DNA of 64,000 bases from Solirubrobacter deserti (GTDB taxonomy: Bacteria > Actinomycetota > Thermoleophilia > Solirubrobacterales > Solirubrobacteraceae): positions 186,001-250,000 of the forward strand of contig NZ_QPKJ02000001.1 of assembly GCF_003344625.1 (NCBI RefSeq), in the 5' to 3' direction. This document shows, in pieces, positions 16,144 through 23,908 of the stretch (positions are counted from its first letter, which is position 1; every line of letters begins with the position of its first letter). The notes beneath the pieces were generated by a model. It saw only the letters and a program-made list of their open reading frames with translations, ran no database searches and was not told the origin of the DNA. The translations under genes and the position numbers were made by a program.

Positions 16144-16572
16144 ATGTACGGCGACTGCCGGACCGAGGAGATCGACGCGCCGCCGCAGGCGTGCTTCGAC
16201 GCGCTCACGGATTTCGAGGCGCTGCCGACGTGGCAGGGCGCTGTGAAGTCGGTGCGCGTGCTCGAGCGGGACGCGACCGGGAGGGCCCGCGTGGTCGAGT
16301 TCGAGGTCGACGCGAAGGTCAAGCGCGTCAAGTACCGGCTGCGCCAGGTCTACGACGAGCCGCACCGGATCGGCTCGGAGTACGCAGGCGGCGACTTCCG
16401 CGACATGACCGGTGAGTGGCGCTTCGTCGACCTCGGCGACGGCCGCACCCGCGCCGAGCTCGACCTCAACATCGACCCGGGCCGCTTCGTGCCCGGCCCG
16501 ATCCGATCCGCGATCGCCGACGCGGTCATGCGCCGGTCGCTCGCGGACCTCAAGCGCCACCTCAGTCGCTGA
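16144..16572 (+). CDS. SRPBCC (START/polyketide cyclase-like) protein
   Basis: 142 residues forming one helix-grip domain: 'CRTEEIDAPPQACFDALTDFEALPTWQ' at the start, alternating beta strands, then the long C-terminal helix 'GPIRSAIADAVMRRSLADLKRHL'. It resembles COQ10-type lipid-binding SRPBCC proteins. No catalytic motif; probably binds a hydrophobic ligand. A second SRPBCC protein (18013-18450) lies on the other side of the FAD-Rieske gene. It overlaps the end of that convergent gene by 11 bases. Confidence 0.8.
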   Translation: MYGDCRTEEIDAPPQACFDALTDFEALPTWQGAVKSVRVLERDATGRARVVEFEVDAKVKRVKYRLRQVYDEPHRIGSEYAGGDFRDMTGEWRFVDLGDGRTRAELDLNIDPGRFVPGPIRSAIADAVMRRSLADLKRHLSR

Positions 16573-18016
16573 GCGGCTTGGTCTCCAGGCGGTGGACGGC
16601 CGGACCCTGCAGGACGGTGCCGTCGACCGCGTAGCGCGAGCCGTGGCACGGGCAGTCCCACGACGTCTCGGCGGTGTTGAAGTTGACCTGGCAGCCGAGG
16701 TGGGTGCACACGGGGGAGACGGCGTAGAGCTTGCCTTCGGGGTCGCGGTAGCCGGCGACGCGCTCGCCGTTGTGGCGCACGATGTCGCCCTCGCCCGGAG
16801 CCAGCGACTCGAGCGGGCGCCGGCCCCGGTGCCGGACGCGGTCGGCGACGAAGCGCGCGCCGGTCACCGCGTTGTCCTTGATCAGCCTTGGGCCGCCGAC
16901 GCGCACGTTGAAGCGGTTCGGGTCGAAGAGCGCGGCGTAGGGGTTCTCGCGCCCGAGCACGAGATCGGCGAGCAGCTGCGCGGCCGCGGTCCCGCCCGTC
17001 ATGCCCCACTTGGCGAAGCCGGTGGCCATCAGCACGCGCTCCTCGAACGGGGTCATGTGGCCGACGAACGGCAGGCCGTCGATGGTCACGTTGTCCTGCG
17101 AGGACCAGCGGTGGTCGACGGACCGCACGCGCCAGTGCTCGCGCGCGAACGCCTCCAGCGCGGCGTAGCGCTCTTCGGTGTCCCCACCCGTGCCGGTGCG
17201 GTGGCCCTCGCCGCCGACCAGCAGCTTGTCGTCGACGACGCGCACGGAGCGGGTCGGCGAGTCACCCGAGATGAATATGCCGTCGGGCAGCTCGCCCTCG
17301 ATGTCGCACACGATCGCGTACGAGCGCATCGGGTGCGCGCGCGCGAACGCGAGCGAGCGATCCGGGAACGGGAAGTGGGTCGCGACGATCGTGTGCTCGG
17401 CGCTGATGTTGCCGCCGGGCGTGCGCACGAACTCGCCGACCTGGATCGCGTGCGTGTGCTCGTAGACCTCGGGCAGGTCGCGCACGAGCCCGTACAGGTA
17501 CTTGAGCGGGTGGAACTCGGCCTGGTCGTCGAAGCGCACCGCGGCGGCGACCGGGAGCGGCAGCGGGACCTCGCTCACGAGGGTCGCGGGCAGGCCCGCA
17601 CCGGCTGCGGCCCGCGTCTCGTCGATCACCTTCTGGCGCTCGGAGTCGGAGGTCACGTACGCGTAGGACGCGCGGCGCCGGAAGTCGGAGTGCTCGCCGG
17701 CGTGCGCGGCGACCCACTCCAGCGCGGCCTCGTTCGCGCCCCCGTACGCGGCCGCCGCCTGCGGCCCGTGCTGGTCGCGCAGCTGCGCGTAGATCAACCC
17801 GTGCTGGGAGGAGACCTTGGCCGTGGTGTGCCCGGTCACGCCGTGCCCGACCCGGTTGGCGTCGATCAGCACGACCCGCGCGCCCGCCTCCTGCAGCAGC
17901 CACGCGGCCGTGACGCCGACGATGCCGCCGCCGATGACCGCGACGTCCGCGCTGACGTCGCCATCCAGGCGCCCGAACGACGGCGCCGGCTCCTCGAGCC
18001 AGATCGAGCCCTTCAT
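16562..18016 (-). CDS. FAD-dependent oxidoreductase (DAO family) with C-terminal Rieske [2Fe-2S] domain
   Basis: 484 residues. N-terminal FAD motif 'DVAVIGGGIVGVTAAWLL' with 'VLIDANRVGHGVTGHTTAK', the D-amino-acid-oxidase-like fold through about residue 385, then a Rieske domain with cluster ligands in 'CTHLGC' and 'CPCHGSRY' (C-x-H...C-x2-H), near residues 440-465. Such FAD-Rieske fusions are common in bacteria, are related to glycine/sarcosine oxidases, and their substrates are mostly unknown. ATG 18016 overlaps the stop of the SRPBCC gene upstream as ATGA, so the two proteins are cotranslated. Confidence 0.9.
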   Translation of the reverse strand: MKGSIWLEEPAPSFGRLDGDVSADVAVIGGGIVGVTAAWLLQEAGARVVLIDANRVGHGVTGHTTAKVSSQHGLIYAQLRDQHGPQAAAAYGGANEAALEWVAAHAGEHSDFRRRASYAYVTSDSERQKVIDETRAAAGAGLPATLVSEVPLPLPVAAAVRFDDQAEFHPLKYLYGLVRDLPEVYEHTHAIQVGEFVRTPGGNISAEHTIVATHFPFPDRSLAFARAHPMRSYAIVCDIEGELPDGIFISGDSPTRSVRVVDDKLLVGGEGHRTGTGGDTEERYAALEAFAREHWRVRSVDHRWSSQDNVTIDGLPFVGHMTPFEERVLMATGFAKWGMTGGTAAAQLLADLVLGRENPYAALFDPNRFNVRVGGPRLIKDNAVTGARFVADRVRHRGRRPLESLAPGEGDIVRHNGERVAGYRDPEGKLYAVSPVCTHLGCQVNFNTAETSWDCPCHGSRYAVDGTVLQGPAVHRLETKPLSD

Positions 18017-18450
18017 TCGGCCTCCCGCAGCGCGAGGTCCTCGAGCCGCATCAGCGTCTCCGCGTTGCGCACGCGCGTCGCGAGCTGCACCAGCGGGATG
18101 TACTTGAGGGGGGTGTAGATCTGATCCGGGTCCTCGATGATCCGCACGCGCGTGCCGCCGTCCACCGGCTCCAGCTCCAGCTCGATCGACGCGGTGCCGA
18201 GCGGCCGCCCCTTCGCCCGCAGCTTCAGCCGCCGCCCCGGCTCAGCCTCCAGGACCTCGGTGTGGTCGCTGAGCGTCAGCGGACCGAAACCGATCGTGTG
18301 GTGCAGCTTGGTCCCGACCGCCGGGAAGTCGGCGTCGGCGTCACGGATGTACTTCGAGCCCACGACCCAATAGCCGTAGGACCCGGCCCGGGCCAGCACC
18401 GCCCAGACGGCCGCGGGCGGAACCGGCATGAAGCGCTCGTTCTTGGCCAC
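18013..18450 (-). CDS. SRPBCC family protein
   Basis: 145 residues, GTG start at 18450 behind a GAGG. Helix-grip fold: 'ERFMPVPPAAVWAVLARAGSY' then 'WVVGSKYIRDADADFPAVG', 'TEVLEAEPGRRLKLRAKGR' and the C-terminal helix 'LATRVRNAETLMRLEDLAL'. Probably binds a hydrophobic small molecule. It is the first gene of a two-gene operon with the FAD-Rieske oxidoreductase, so the ligand may be that enzyme's substrate. Confidence 0.78.
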   Translation of the reverse strand: MAKNERFMPVPPAAVWAVLARAGSYGYWVVGSKYIRDADADFPAVGTKLHHTIGFGPLTLSDHTEVLEAEPGRRLKLRAKGRPLGTASIELELEPVDGGTRVRIIEDPDQIYTPLKYIPLVQLATRVRNAETLMRLEDLALREAE

Positions 18451-18606
18451 GAGACCTCACTCCCCCCTCACGCGCGACACGAACCTCGCCGTCACCGACG
18501 TGACGCCGCGTCCGCGCCAGCTCGCGCGCCCGGGCAGCACCCAGGCATGGCCGACGATCACCCGACACGCATGCGCGCGCTCGCGCGAACGAGCGGCCGC
18601 GGCGAG

Positions 18607-18612
18607 TAGGTT
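18607..18612 (+). promoter_or_regulatory. Putative -10 TAGGTT of the FRG-domain gene
   Basis: TAnnnT hexamer 6 bases before GTG 18619 and no Shine-Dalgarno. The rest of the 18451-18618 gap shows nothing else I can support. Confidence 0.35.
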
Positions 18613-18618
18613 TGCAGC

Positions 18619-19437
18619 GTGGAACGGATCACGTCCTGGCGCGAGTTCGACGACGCGGTGGCGGCGGCGGCGTCGGCCGGGTCCGACGAGCGGGTGCACT
18701 CCTCGCTGGTGTTCCGGGGGTTGGCGCGCTCGCGCTATTCGAACCTCCCGAGCCTCGCCCGCCTGGGTGAGAACTCCGCCCGCCTCGAGCGGCACCTGAT
18801 CCGCAACTTCCGCAAGTACGCGCACCGCGAGCGGCCCGGTCCGACGCTGTGGGACTGGTTGTCGCTCGCCCAGCACCACGGGCTGCCGACGCGGCTGCTG
18901 GACTGGACGTTCTCACCGTTCGTGGCCGCGCACTTCGCCACCGCCTCGCACCCCGAGGAGGACGGCGTCGTGTGGGCCGTGGACTGCGCGGCGGCCCACG
19001 AACGGCTGCCGGTGCCGCTGCAGTCCGCGCTGCACCAAGAAGGCGCGACGGTCTTCACCACCGAGCTGCTGGCCGCGCACGCCCCGACGCTCGACGCGCT
19101 CGACCACTTCAACGAGACCGAGCCGTTCGTGCTCTTCTTCGAGCCGCCTTCGCTGGACGACCGGATCGTCAACCAGTCCGCGGTGCTGTCGACGATGTCT
19201 GACCCGTGCAGCGGCATGGACGAGTGGCTGGACGCCAACGAGGACCTCCACCACGCGTGGCGGCTGACGCCCGAGGCGAAGGCCGACATCCGTGAGCGCC
19301 TGGATCAGGCCAACATCACCGAGCGCGTGCTGATGCCCGGCCTCGACGGCCTGGCCGCGTGGCTGCGCCGCTACTACGGCCCGTCCCTGCGCACGTCGTC
19401 CGACGGCCAGGAAGAGGGCGCCGCGATGGCCGGGTGA
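18619..19437 (+). CDS. FRG-domain protein
   Basis: 272 residues. The FRG domain, named for its Phe-Arg-Gly motif, is clear: 'SLVFRGLARSRYSNLPSLAR' (FRG at about residues 33-35), 'LSLAQHHGLPTRLLDWTFSP' (the QHxGxPTRLLDWT motif) and 'FVAAHFA'. The family occurs as single-domain proteins and in mobile and defence-associated loci, and its activity is unproven. The C-terminal part ends 'RVLMPGLDGLAAWLRRYY', usual for the family. GTG start with no Shine-Dalgarno, preceded by TAGGTT. No toxin-antitoxin or phage genes are adjacent. Confidence 0.85.
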   Translation: MERITSWREFDDAVAAAASAGSDERVHSSLVFRGLARSRYSNLPSLARLGENSARLERHLIRNFRKYAHRERPGPTLWDWLSLAQHHGLPTRLLDWTFSPFVAAHFATASHPEEDGVVWAVDCAAAHERLPVPLQSALHQEGATVFTTELLAAHAPTLDALDHFNETEPFVLFFEPPSLDDRIVNQSAVLSTMSDPCSGMDEWLDANEDLHHAWRLTPEAKADIRERLDQANITERVLMPGLDGLAAWLRRYYGPSLRTSSDGQEEGAAMAG

Positions 19438-19440
19438 GAA

Positions 19441-20649
19441 CTAGTCGCGCGCCTGCAGCAGGGCCTGCTGCAGGGAGGTGAACAGCCGCCGCGTCGAGGC
19501 GATCTCGTTGCGGTTCGCGCCGGCCTGGACCAGCGTGCGCACCGACACCTGGCCGAAGCGCTCCAGGAACGCGTGCCGCTCGAGCAGGCTGGCCGCGTGC
19601 GACTGGGCGCGCCGCATCAGCGCGTCCGACGCTTGCAGCACGGGCGTGTAACGGCCGGTTTCGCAGCTCGCCTCGAGCGTGTCCAGCCACTCCTCCAGGT
19701 CGCTCTTGGCGCCCTCGGACGAGAACCAGCCGGGCGGGCCCTCGCGATACACGGCCGCGGCCGCGGCGGCGGCCATCTTGCTCCCGTGCGCGCTCACCTG
19801 CTGGCGCAGCACCGGCAGCGGCTCTTGGGGCGGATCGACCGGGCGCACGTTCGGGCGCACGCCCCGCTCGGCCGCGAGCTTGCGGACGGCCTCGATCGGG
19901 AAGCGCCGGTGCCCGCCTGCCGTGCGCACGACGGTGATGCGCCCCTCGTCGGCCCAGCGCCGAAGCCGCGAAGGAGAGATGGCGAGCGTCGCCGCGGCCG
20001 CCTGCAGCGTCATCGGCGCGCCGTCGACGAGCGGCGCGGGCTCGGGGCGTCCGGTGGCCGGGCTCGGGAACTCCTCGAGGATCGCGACGACCTCGTCCAG
20101 CCGCTCGAGCAACGCGTCCACGACGGCCGGGTCGAGCTGGTGACCGCGCTCGTCGCGCAGGATCTCCGCCGCCGCGTCGACCGTACCCGCCGGGCGGTAC
20201 GGACGGTCGGTGGTGAGCGCGTCGAAGGTGTCGGCGACCGCGACGACCCGTGCTGCGAGCGGGATCTCCTCGCCCGCCAGGCTGCGTGGGTAGCCCTTGC
20301 CGTCCCAGCGCTCGTGGTGCGCCAGGGCGATCTCGGCCGCGGTCTCCAGCGGCTCCACGCCGGCGCCGGCGAGCAGCGCGCAGCCCAGCTCCGCGTGCTC
20401 CTCCATCTCCCGCCGCTCGTCGGCGGTGAGCGAGCCCGGCTTGTTGACGATCGCGTCCGGCACGCCGGCCATCCCGACGTCGTGCAGGCGGCTGGCGACC
20501 CGCAGCACATCCACGTCCAGGTCAAGCGCTTCGGCCAGAAGCGCGCTGTACGCGCTCACGCGCTGCAAGTGCGAGCTGCTCGCCATGCTGCGAGCCGTCA
20601 ACGTACTCCTCGTGTCGGTGGGCTGTCGGGGGGTGTAGAGGTCAGGCAT
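19441..20649 (-). CDS. HD-GYP phosphodiesterase domain fused to a MerR/BldC-type DNA-binding domain
   Basis: 402 residues. Residues about 20-190 are an HD-GYP domain: 'SRLHDVGMAGVPDAIVNKPG' (the HD), 'HHERWDGKGYPRSLAGEEIP' (HHExxDGxGYP) and 'VAVADTFDALTTDRPYR'. These normally hydrolyse cyclic di-GMP. Residues about 210-265 form a MerR-like helix-turn-helix: 'TLQAAAATLAISPSRLRRWADEG' and 'VVRTAGGHRRFPIEAV'. The last ~140 residues are helical and unassigned. The combination suggests a DNA-binding protein whose output responds to, or which degrades, a cyclic dinucleotide. ATG 20649 is the first ATG in frame and has no clear Shine-Dalgarno. Divergent from a TetR gene. Confidence 0.85.
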   Translation of the reverse strand: MPDLYTPRQPTDTRSTLTARSMASSSHLQRVSAYSALLAEALDLDVDVLRVASRLHDVGMAGVPDAIVNKPGSLTADERREMEEHAELGCALLAGAGVEPLETAAEIALAHHERWDGKGYPRSLAGEEIPLAARVVAVADTFDALTTDRPYRPAGTVDAAAEILRDERGHQLDPAVVDALLERLDEVVAILEEFPSPATGRPEPAPLVDGAPMTLQAAAATLAISPSRLRRWADEGRITVVRTAGGHRRFPIEAVRKLAAERGVRPNVRPVDPPQEPLPVLRQQVSAHGSKMAAAAAAAVYREGPPGWFSSEGAKSDLEEWLDTLEASCETGRYTPVLQASDALMRRAQSHAASLLERHAFLERFGQVSVRTLVQAGANRNEIASTRRLFTSLQQALLQARD

Positions 20650-20701
20650 TTCAGCGCGGTCATCGCTTCGGTACCGGGAGGATAGAACGCTGCACCGGGT
20701 C

Positions 20702-20730
20702 GCAAAGTTGCAGTAGCTCGCAAACTTGCG
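20702..20730. promoter_or_regulatory. Two inverted-repeat operator candidates between the HD-GYP and tetR genes
   Basis: GCAAAGTTGC (20702-20711) and CGCAAACTTGCG (20719-20730) share the GCAA-n2-TTGC inverted repeat with centres 18 bases apart. The second overlaps the -35 of the predicted tetR promoter. They are good candidates for binding by the adjacent TetR (autoregulation and control of the HD-GYP gene). Confidence 0.5.
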
Positions 20731-20755
20731 TCGAATTGCGCTCACCGGGTAATAT
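20726..20755 (+). promoter_or_regulatory. Predicted leaderless promoter of the second tetR gene
   Basis: TTGCGT (20726-20731), 18-base spacer, TAATAT (20750-20755), then 7 bases to GTG 20763. No Shine-Dalgarno is present, so a leaderless transcript is expected. Confidence 0.55.
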
Positions 20756-20762
20756 CCGGACT

Positions 20763-21458
20763 GTGTCGTCCCCCGGGCTACGTGAGCGAAAGAAGGACCG
20801 GACACGCGCCACCATCACCCGCGTGGCGCTCGAGCTCTTCGCGCGTGACGGCTTCCACGCCACGACGATTCCCGACATCGCGGAGGCGGCGGACGTTGCG
20901 CCGCGCACGGTTTCGACGTATTTCCCGAGCAAAGAGGGGATCGTGTTCGAGGAGTACGAGACAGCAATCGAACGGTTCAGGAGGCGTTTGAGTCAGCGCG
21001 CGGACACCGAGCGGGTGCTCGACGTGCTCCGCTCCTGGCTGCACGACGAAGAACAGACCCAGCACGGCCCGACGCGCGGCCTCGTGCTGCGTCCCGATCA
21101 GGACGGCGACGACTTTGCGCGCCTGCGGGAGACGGCGATCGCCGCCGATCCCGACCTGTGGGCGCTGCAGCGGCGGTACCTGCTGCCGATGGTCCGGCTC
21201 GTGGCCGAGGGCGTCGCCGCCGACCTCGGCGTCGACCCCCAGTCCTTGCAGGCGCAGGTGGCGGGGGAGAGCGCCGTCGCGGTGCTGCTCGCCGTCAACG
21301 CCCGCGCGGCGCGCAACGGCTCCGCGGCCACGGCGGAGTTCGAGGTCGCGTCCGAGTTCCTGCGCGCCGGCCTCGACACGGTCAGACCTAGAGACGCCCA
21401 CCGGCGGCGCGGGGAAGGGGCGATGTCCGCCGCACATCGCCCCCCAATGGAGGCTTAA
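20763..21458 (+). CDS. TetR-family transcriptional regulator
   Basis: 231 residues from GTG 20763. HTH: '[20 protein letters not shown]', '[20 protein letters not shown]' and 'SKEGIVF' (about residues 14-58). The C-terminal ligand domain is of the type seen in actinobacterial TetR proteins but no ligand can be named. The start is chosen because TAATAT lies 7 bases upstream and the HTH then begins close to the N-terminus. The last ~15 codons (after 'DTVRP') are low-complexity and contain a perfect hairpin, so the natural protein may effectively end there. It overlaps the convergent isomerase gene by 4 bases. Confidence 0.88.
   Translation: MSSPGLRERKKDRTRATITRVALELFARDGFHATTIPDIAEAADVAPRTVSTYFPSKEGIVFEEYETAIERFRRRLSQRADTERVLDVLRSWLHDEEQTQHGPTRGLVLRPDQDGDDFARLRETAIAADPDLWALQRRYLLPMVRLVAEGVAADLGVDPQSLQAQVAGESAVAVLLAVNARAARNGSAATAEFEVASEFLRAGLDTVRPRDAHRRRGEGAMSAAHRPPMEA
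21417..21443. terminator. Hairpin inside the 3' end of tetR, candidate bidirectional terminator
   Basis: GGGGCGATGT (21417-21426), 7-base loop, ACATCGCCCC (21434-21443): a perfect 10-bp stem. It lies between two convergent genes but within the last codons of tetR. No T-run follows. Confidence 0.5.
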
Positions 21459-22453
21459 CGGCGTTCGAACGCCGCGTCGAACGCGACGTCTGACGGCGCG
21501 AAGTCCGTCCGGCGCACGAACGCGAGCGCGTCCGGCGCGCCCCAGTCGCGGTCCATGCCCGAGTCCTCCCACTCGATCGAGAGCGGGCCCTGGTAGCCGA
21601 TCCGGTTCAGGGTGCGGAACAGCGCCTCGAAGTCGACGTCGCCGTGGCCGGGGGAGACGAAGTCCCAGCCGCGCGCCTCCTCGCCGAAGTTCAGGTGGCC
21701 GCCGAGGATCGAGCGGCGCCCGTCCAGGCGCTTGATCGAGTCCTTGACGTGCACGTGGTAGATCCGGTCGGCGAACTCGGTGACGAACGCCGAGCTGTCG
21801 AGGAATTGGTGCGCGAAGTGGCTCGGATCGAAGTTGATCCCGAAGCCGGGGCGGTTGTCGAGCGCGTCCAGCGTCTTGCGGGTGGTGACGAAGTCGTACG
21901 CGATCTCGGTCGGATGGACCTCGAGCGCGAAGCGGACGCCCTCGGCGTCGAAGACGTCGATGATCGGCGCCCACTGCTCGGCGAACTGCTCGTAGCCGCG
22001 CTCGATCTCGGCGAAGTCGTTGGGCGGGAACGAGTAGAGCATGTGCCAGATCGGCGAGCCGGTGAAGCCCGTGACGACGTCCACGCCCAGCTTGGCCGCG
22101 GCCCGCGCGGTGTCCTTCATCTTCTCGGCGGCGCGCTGCTGCACGCCCTTGGGGTCGCCGTCGCCCCAGACGTCCGGCGGCACGACGGCCTGGTGGCGGC
22201 TGTCGATCGGGTCGCTGACCGCCTGCCCGAGGAGGTGATTGGCGATCGCCCACACGTTGAGGCCGTTGCGCTCGAGGATCTCGCGCCGGCCCTTGACGTA
22301 GCTGTCGTCGGCGAGCGCCTGGTCGACGTCGAAGTGGTCGCCCCAGCAGGCGATCTCGATGCCGTCGAAGCCCCAGTTGCCCAGCTTCTTTGCGAGCGTC
22401 TCGAACGGCAGATCGGCCCACTGGCCGCTGATCAGAGTGACGGGTCTAGCCAT
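21455..22453 (-). CDS. Sugar phosphate isomerase/epimerase (xylose isomerase-like TIM barrel)
   Basis: 332 residues of the AP-endonuclease-2/xylose-isomerase-like TIM barrel. Metal-site motifs are at the expected places: '[14 protein letters not shown]' near the start, '[15 protein letters not shown]' (Glu, mid), '[14 protein letters not shown]' (Asp and His), 'IYHVHVKDS' (His-x-His) and '[10 protein letters not shown]' (Glu) near residue 295. It therefore probably isomerises or epimerises a sugar or cyclitol using a divalent metal. The substrate is unknown. ATG 22453 is 10 bases downstream of TATCCT on its strand. Confidence 0.85.
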   Translation of the reverse strand: MARPVTLISGQWADLPFETLAKKLGNWGFDGIEIACWGDHFDVDQALADDSYVKGRREILERNGLNVWAIANHLLGQAVSDPIDSRHQAVVPPDVWGDGDPKGVQQRAAEKMKDTARAAAKLGVDVVTGFTGSPIWHMLYSFPPNDFAEIERGYEQFAEQWAPIIDVFDAEGVRFALEVHPTEIAYDFVTTRKTLDALDNRPGFGINFDPSHFAHQFLDSSAFVTEFADRIYHVHVKDSIKRLDGRRSILGGHLNFGEEARGWDFVSPGHGDVDFEALFRTLNRIGYQGPLSIEWEDSGMDRDWGAPDALAFVRRTDFAPSDVAFDAAFERR

Positions 22454-22470
22454 GTGGGGCGCAAGGATAT

Positions 22471-22492
22471 GGCCCGCGCTCGCGCGCGGGCC
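22471..22492 (-). terminator. Hairpin downstream of the DNRLRE-like genes
   Basis: GGCCCGCGC, 4-base loop TCGC, GCGCGGGCC: a perfect 9-bp GC stem beginning 16 bases after the stop at 22508 on the minus strand and ending 18 bases before the isomerase start. It separates the exported-protein pair from the isomerase gene. No T-run. Confidence 0.5.
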
Positions 22493-22507
22493 GATCTCAG
22501 GCCGTGG

Positions 22508-23113
22508 CTAAGGCGTGTAGTTGACGACGAGCTGGATCGCGCCGCTCGCGGTGGTGGTCCCATACGCATACGCGCTGGGCTTGAACAGCTCGAACCCGTA
22601 GTTCGCCAGCGCCCCGCTGTGCCAGTCCTGGACCAGGTCGGTCAGGTCGAACAGCGCCGTGGTGGAGTCGCACCCGGACTCGAGGAAGACCGTCGAGGGC
22701 AGCCACGTCGAGATGCCGCCGTTCCACGACGTCGTGCCGCCGTCGGGAGAGGCCCAGGTCGGCGTGGTGCTCAGCCAGTCCGCGCCCTGCCCGATCCCCC
22801 ACAGGTTGAGGCCGCAGGCGGTCCCGCCCGGGAGCCCGAGCTTCGGCAGCCGCAGCGTCGCGGACGTGACCGTCGCCGTCGCCGGCACGTTGCCCGCAAC
22901 GTCGAACCGGTAGAGCCCACGGAACTCCTGATAGTGCGAGACGCCCGACAACGCCAGCCCGCAGCCGCTCGCGCCGTCGACGTTCTCGATCCAACACGCA
23001 TGCAGGTCGGTTGGGCCGGAGAGCGTCACGGTGGCCGCGCTCGCCGAAGCGGCAGCGGTGGCGCCGACGACCACGCTCGCGGCGAGCGCCAGCAGCGCGC
23101 GTCGCGTGCTCAT
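22508..23113 (-). CDS. Exported DNRLRE-like beta protein (paralog 2)
   Basis: 201 residues. Signal peptide 'RRALLALAASVVVGATAAASASA' and then one beta domain similar to DNRLRE domains: 'LYRFDVAGNVPATATVTSATLRLP', 'GADWLSTTPTW', 'FDLTDLVQDWHSGAL' and the C-terminal 'IQLVVNYTP'. Six Cys in the mature region could form disulfides. DNRLRE domains occur in surface proteins and as accessory domains of exported enzymes; no enzyme is fused here. ATG 23113 overlaps the stop of its paralog as ATGA, which shows a coupled tandem duplication. Confidence 0.75.
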   Translation of the reverse strand: MSTRRALLALAASVVVGATAAASASAATVTLSGPTDLHACWIENVDGASGCGLALSGVSHYQEFRGLYRFDVAGNVPATATVTSATLRLPKLGLPGGTACGLNLWGIGQGADWLSTTPTWASPDGGTTSWNGGISTWLPSTVFLESGCDSTTALFDLTDLVQDWHSGALANYGFELFKPSAYAYGTTTASGAIQLVVNYTP

Positions 23114-23724
23114 TCGTAGCTCACGAACAGTTGCGGGATCGCGCCCCAGTTGTTGCTGACGGCGAACTGCGTGCCGTCGCCGTTGACCAGTGACCAGCCG
23201 AGGTTGTACTCGGGGTTGGCCGCCAGATCGCCCACCGGCCCGGTCAGGTCGAAGATGACGCCGCTCTCGTCGCAGGTGCTGGCGTAGTGCGAGATGTGGC
23301 TCCACGTGGAAGAGCCGCCGTCCCACAGGGTCGTGCCGTCGGGCGTGGTCCAGGTCGGCGTCTGGGTCAGCCAGTCCGCGGACTGCGCGCGCAGATGGAG
23401 CCCGCTGCCGCAGACGTCCTCCTCGTCGTAGCCACCGAGCGGCAGCTTCAGGTAGGCGTCGGTCACGAGCGCGGTGTCCGGCACGTACGCGGCGATGTCG
23501 AACCACAGCAGGCCGCGGAACTCGTACGCACCCGACTGGCCGATGTAGGCCGAGTTGCAGTCCTCGAACTCCGTGACGCCGTTCGACGCGACCCAGCAGT
23601 TACGTGAGTCACTGCCCGAGATCTCGACGGTCTGCGCGGCTGCGGGTGCGGCCGCGCCCAGGGTCACCAGCACCGTCGCAGCGAACGTCCGCAGCGCGCG
23701 TCGCGCCGCTCCATGGTCCGGCAT
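23110..23724 (-). CDS. Exported DNRLRE-like beta protein (paralog 1)
   Basis: 204 residues, start fixed by GGAGGAGG. Signal peptide through 'AAAPAAAQ' (about residue 31), then the same domain as its neighbour: 'LLWFDIAAYVPDTALVTDAYLKLP', 'SADWLTQTPTWTTPDG' and 'FDLTGPVGDLAANPEYNLGWSL'. It differs from the downstream paralog in about half of positions by eye, so the duplication is not recent. First gene of a two-gene operon. Probably a cell-wall or secreted protein; ligand unknown. Confidence 0.75.
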   Translation of the reverse strand: MPDHGAARRALRTFAATVLVTLGAAAPAAAQTVEISGSDSRNCWVASNGVTEFEDCNSAYIGQSGAYEFRGLLWFDIAAYVPDTALVTDAYLKLPLGGYDEEDVCGSGLHLRAQSADWLTQTPTWTTPDGTTLWDGGSSTWSHISHYASTCDESGVIFDLTGPVGDLAANPEYNLGWSLVNGDGTQFAVSNNWGAIPQLFVSYE

Positions 23725-23896
23725 AGGCCTCCTCCTGTCGCGTCGCCGCCCGGGTCGGACGGCGCTCGGCCGGGAAGCTAAAGGAAACCGGCAGAGCGAT
23801 GTGCCGAATTCAACGCGGTTGTAGTAGCCAGAACAATCCGGATTCAGCGAGAACGGCGCCGGCCCACCGCGCGGCGCCCGGCGCGCCGCACGGGAG

Positions 23897-23902
23897 TAGG
23901 GT
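23897..23902 (+). promoter_or_regulatory. Putative -10 TAGGGT of the anthraniloyl-CoA operon
   Basis: TAnnnT 6 bases before ATG 23909, no Shine-Dalgarno, no convincing -35. The 23725-23908 gap otherwise holds only the Shine-Dalgarno of the leftward gene and a GC-rich stretch at 23861-23890. Confidence 0.35.
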
Positions 23903-23908
23903 CCGGAC

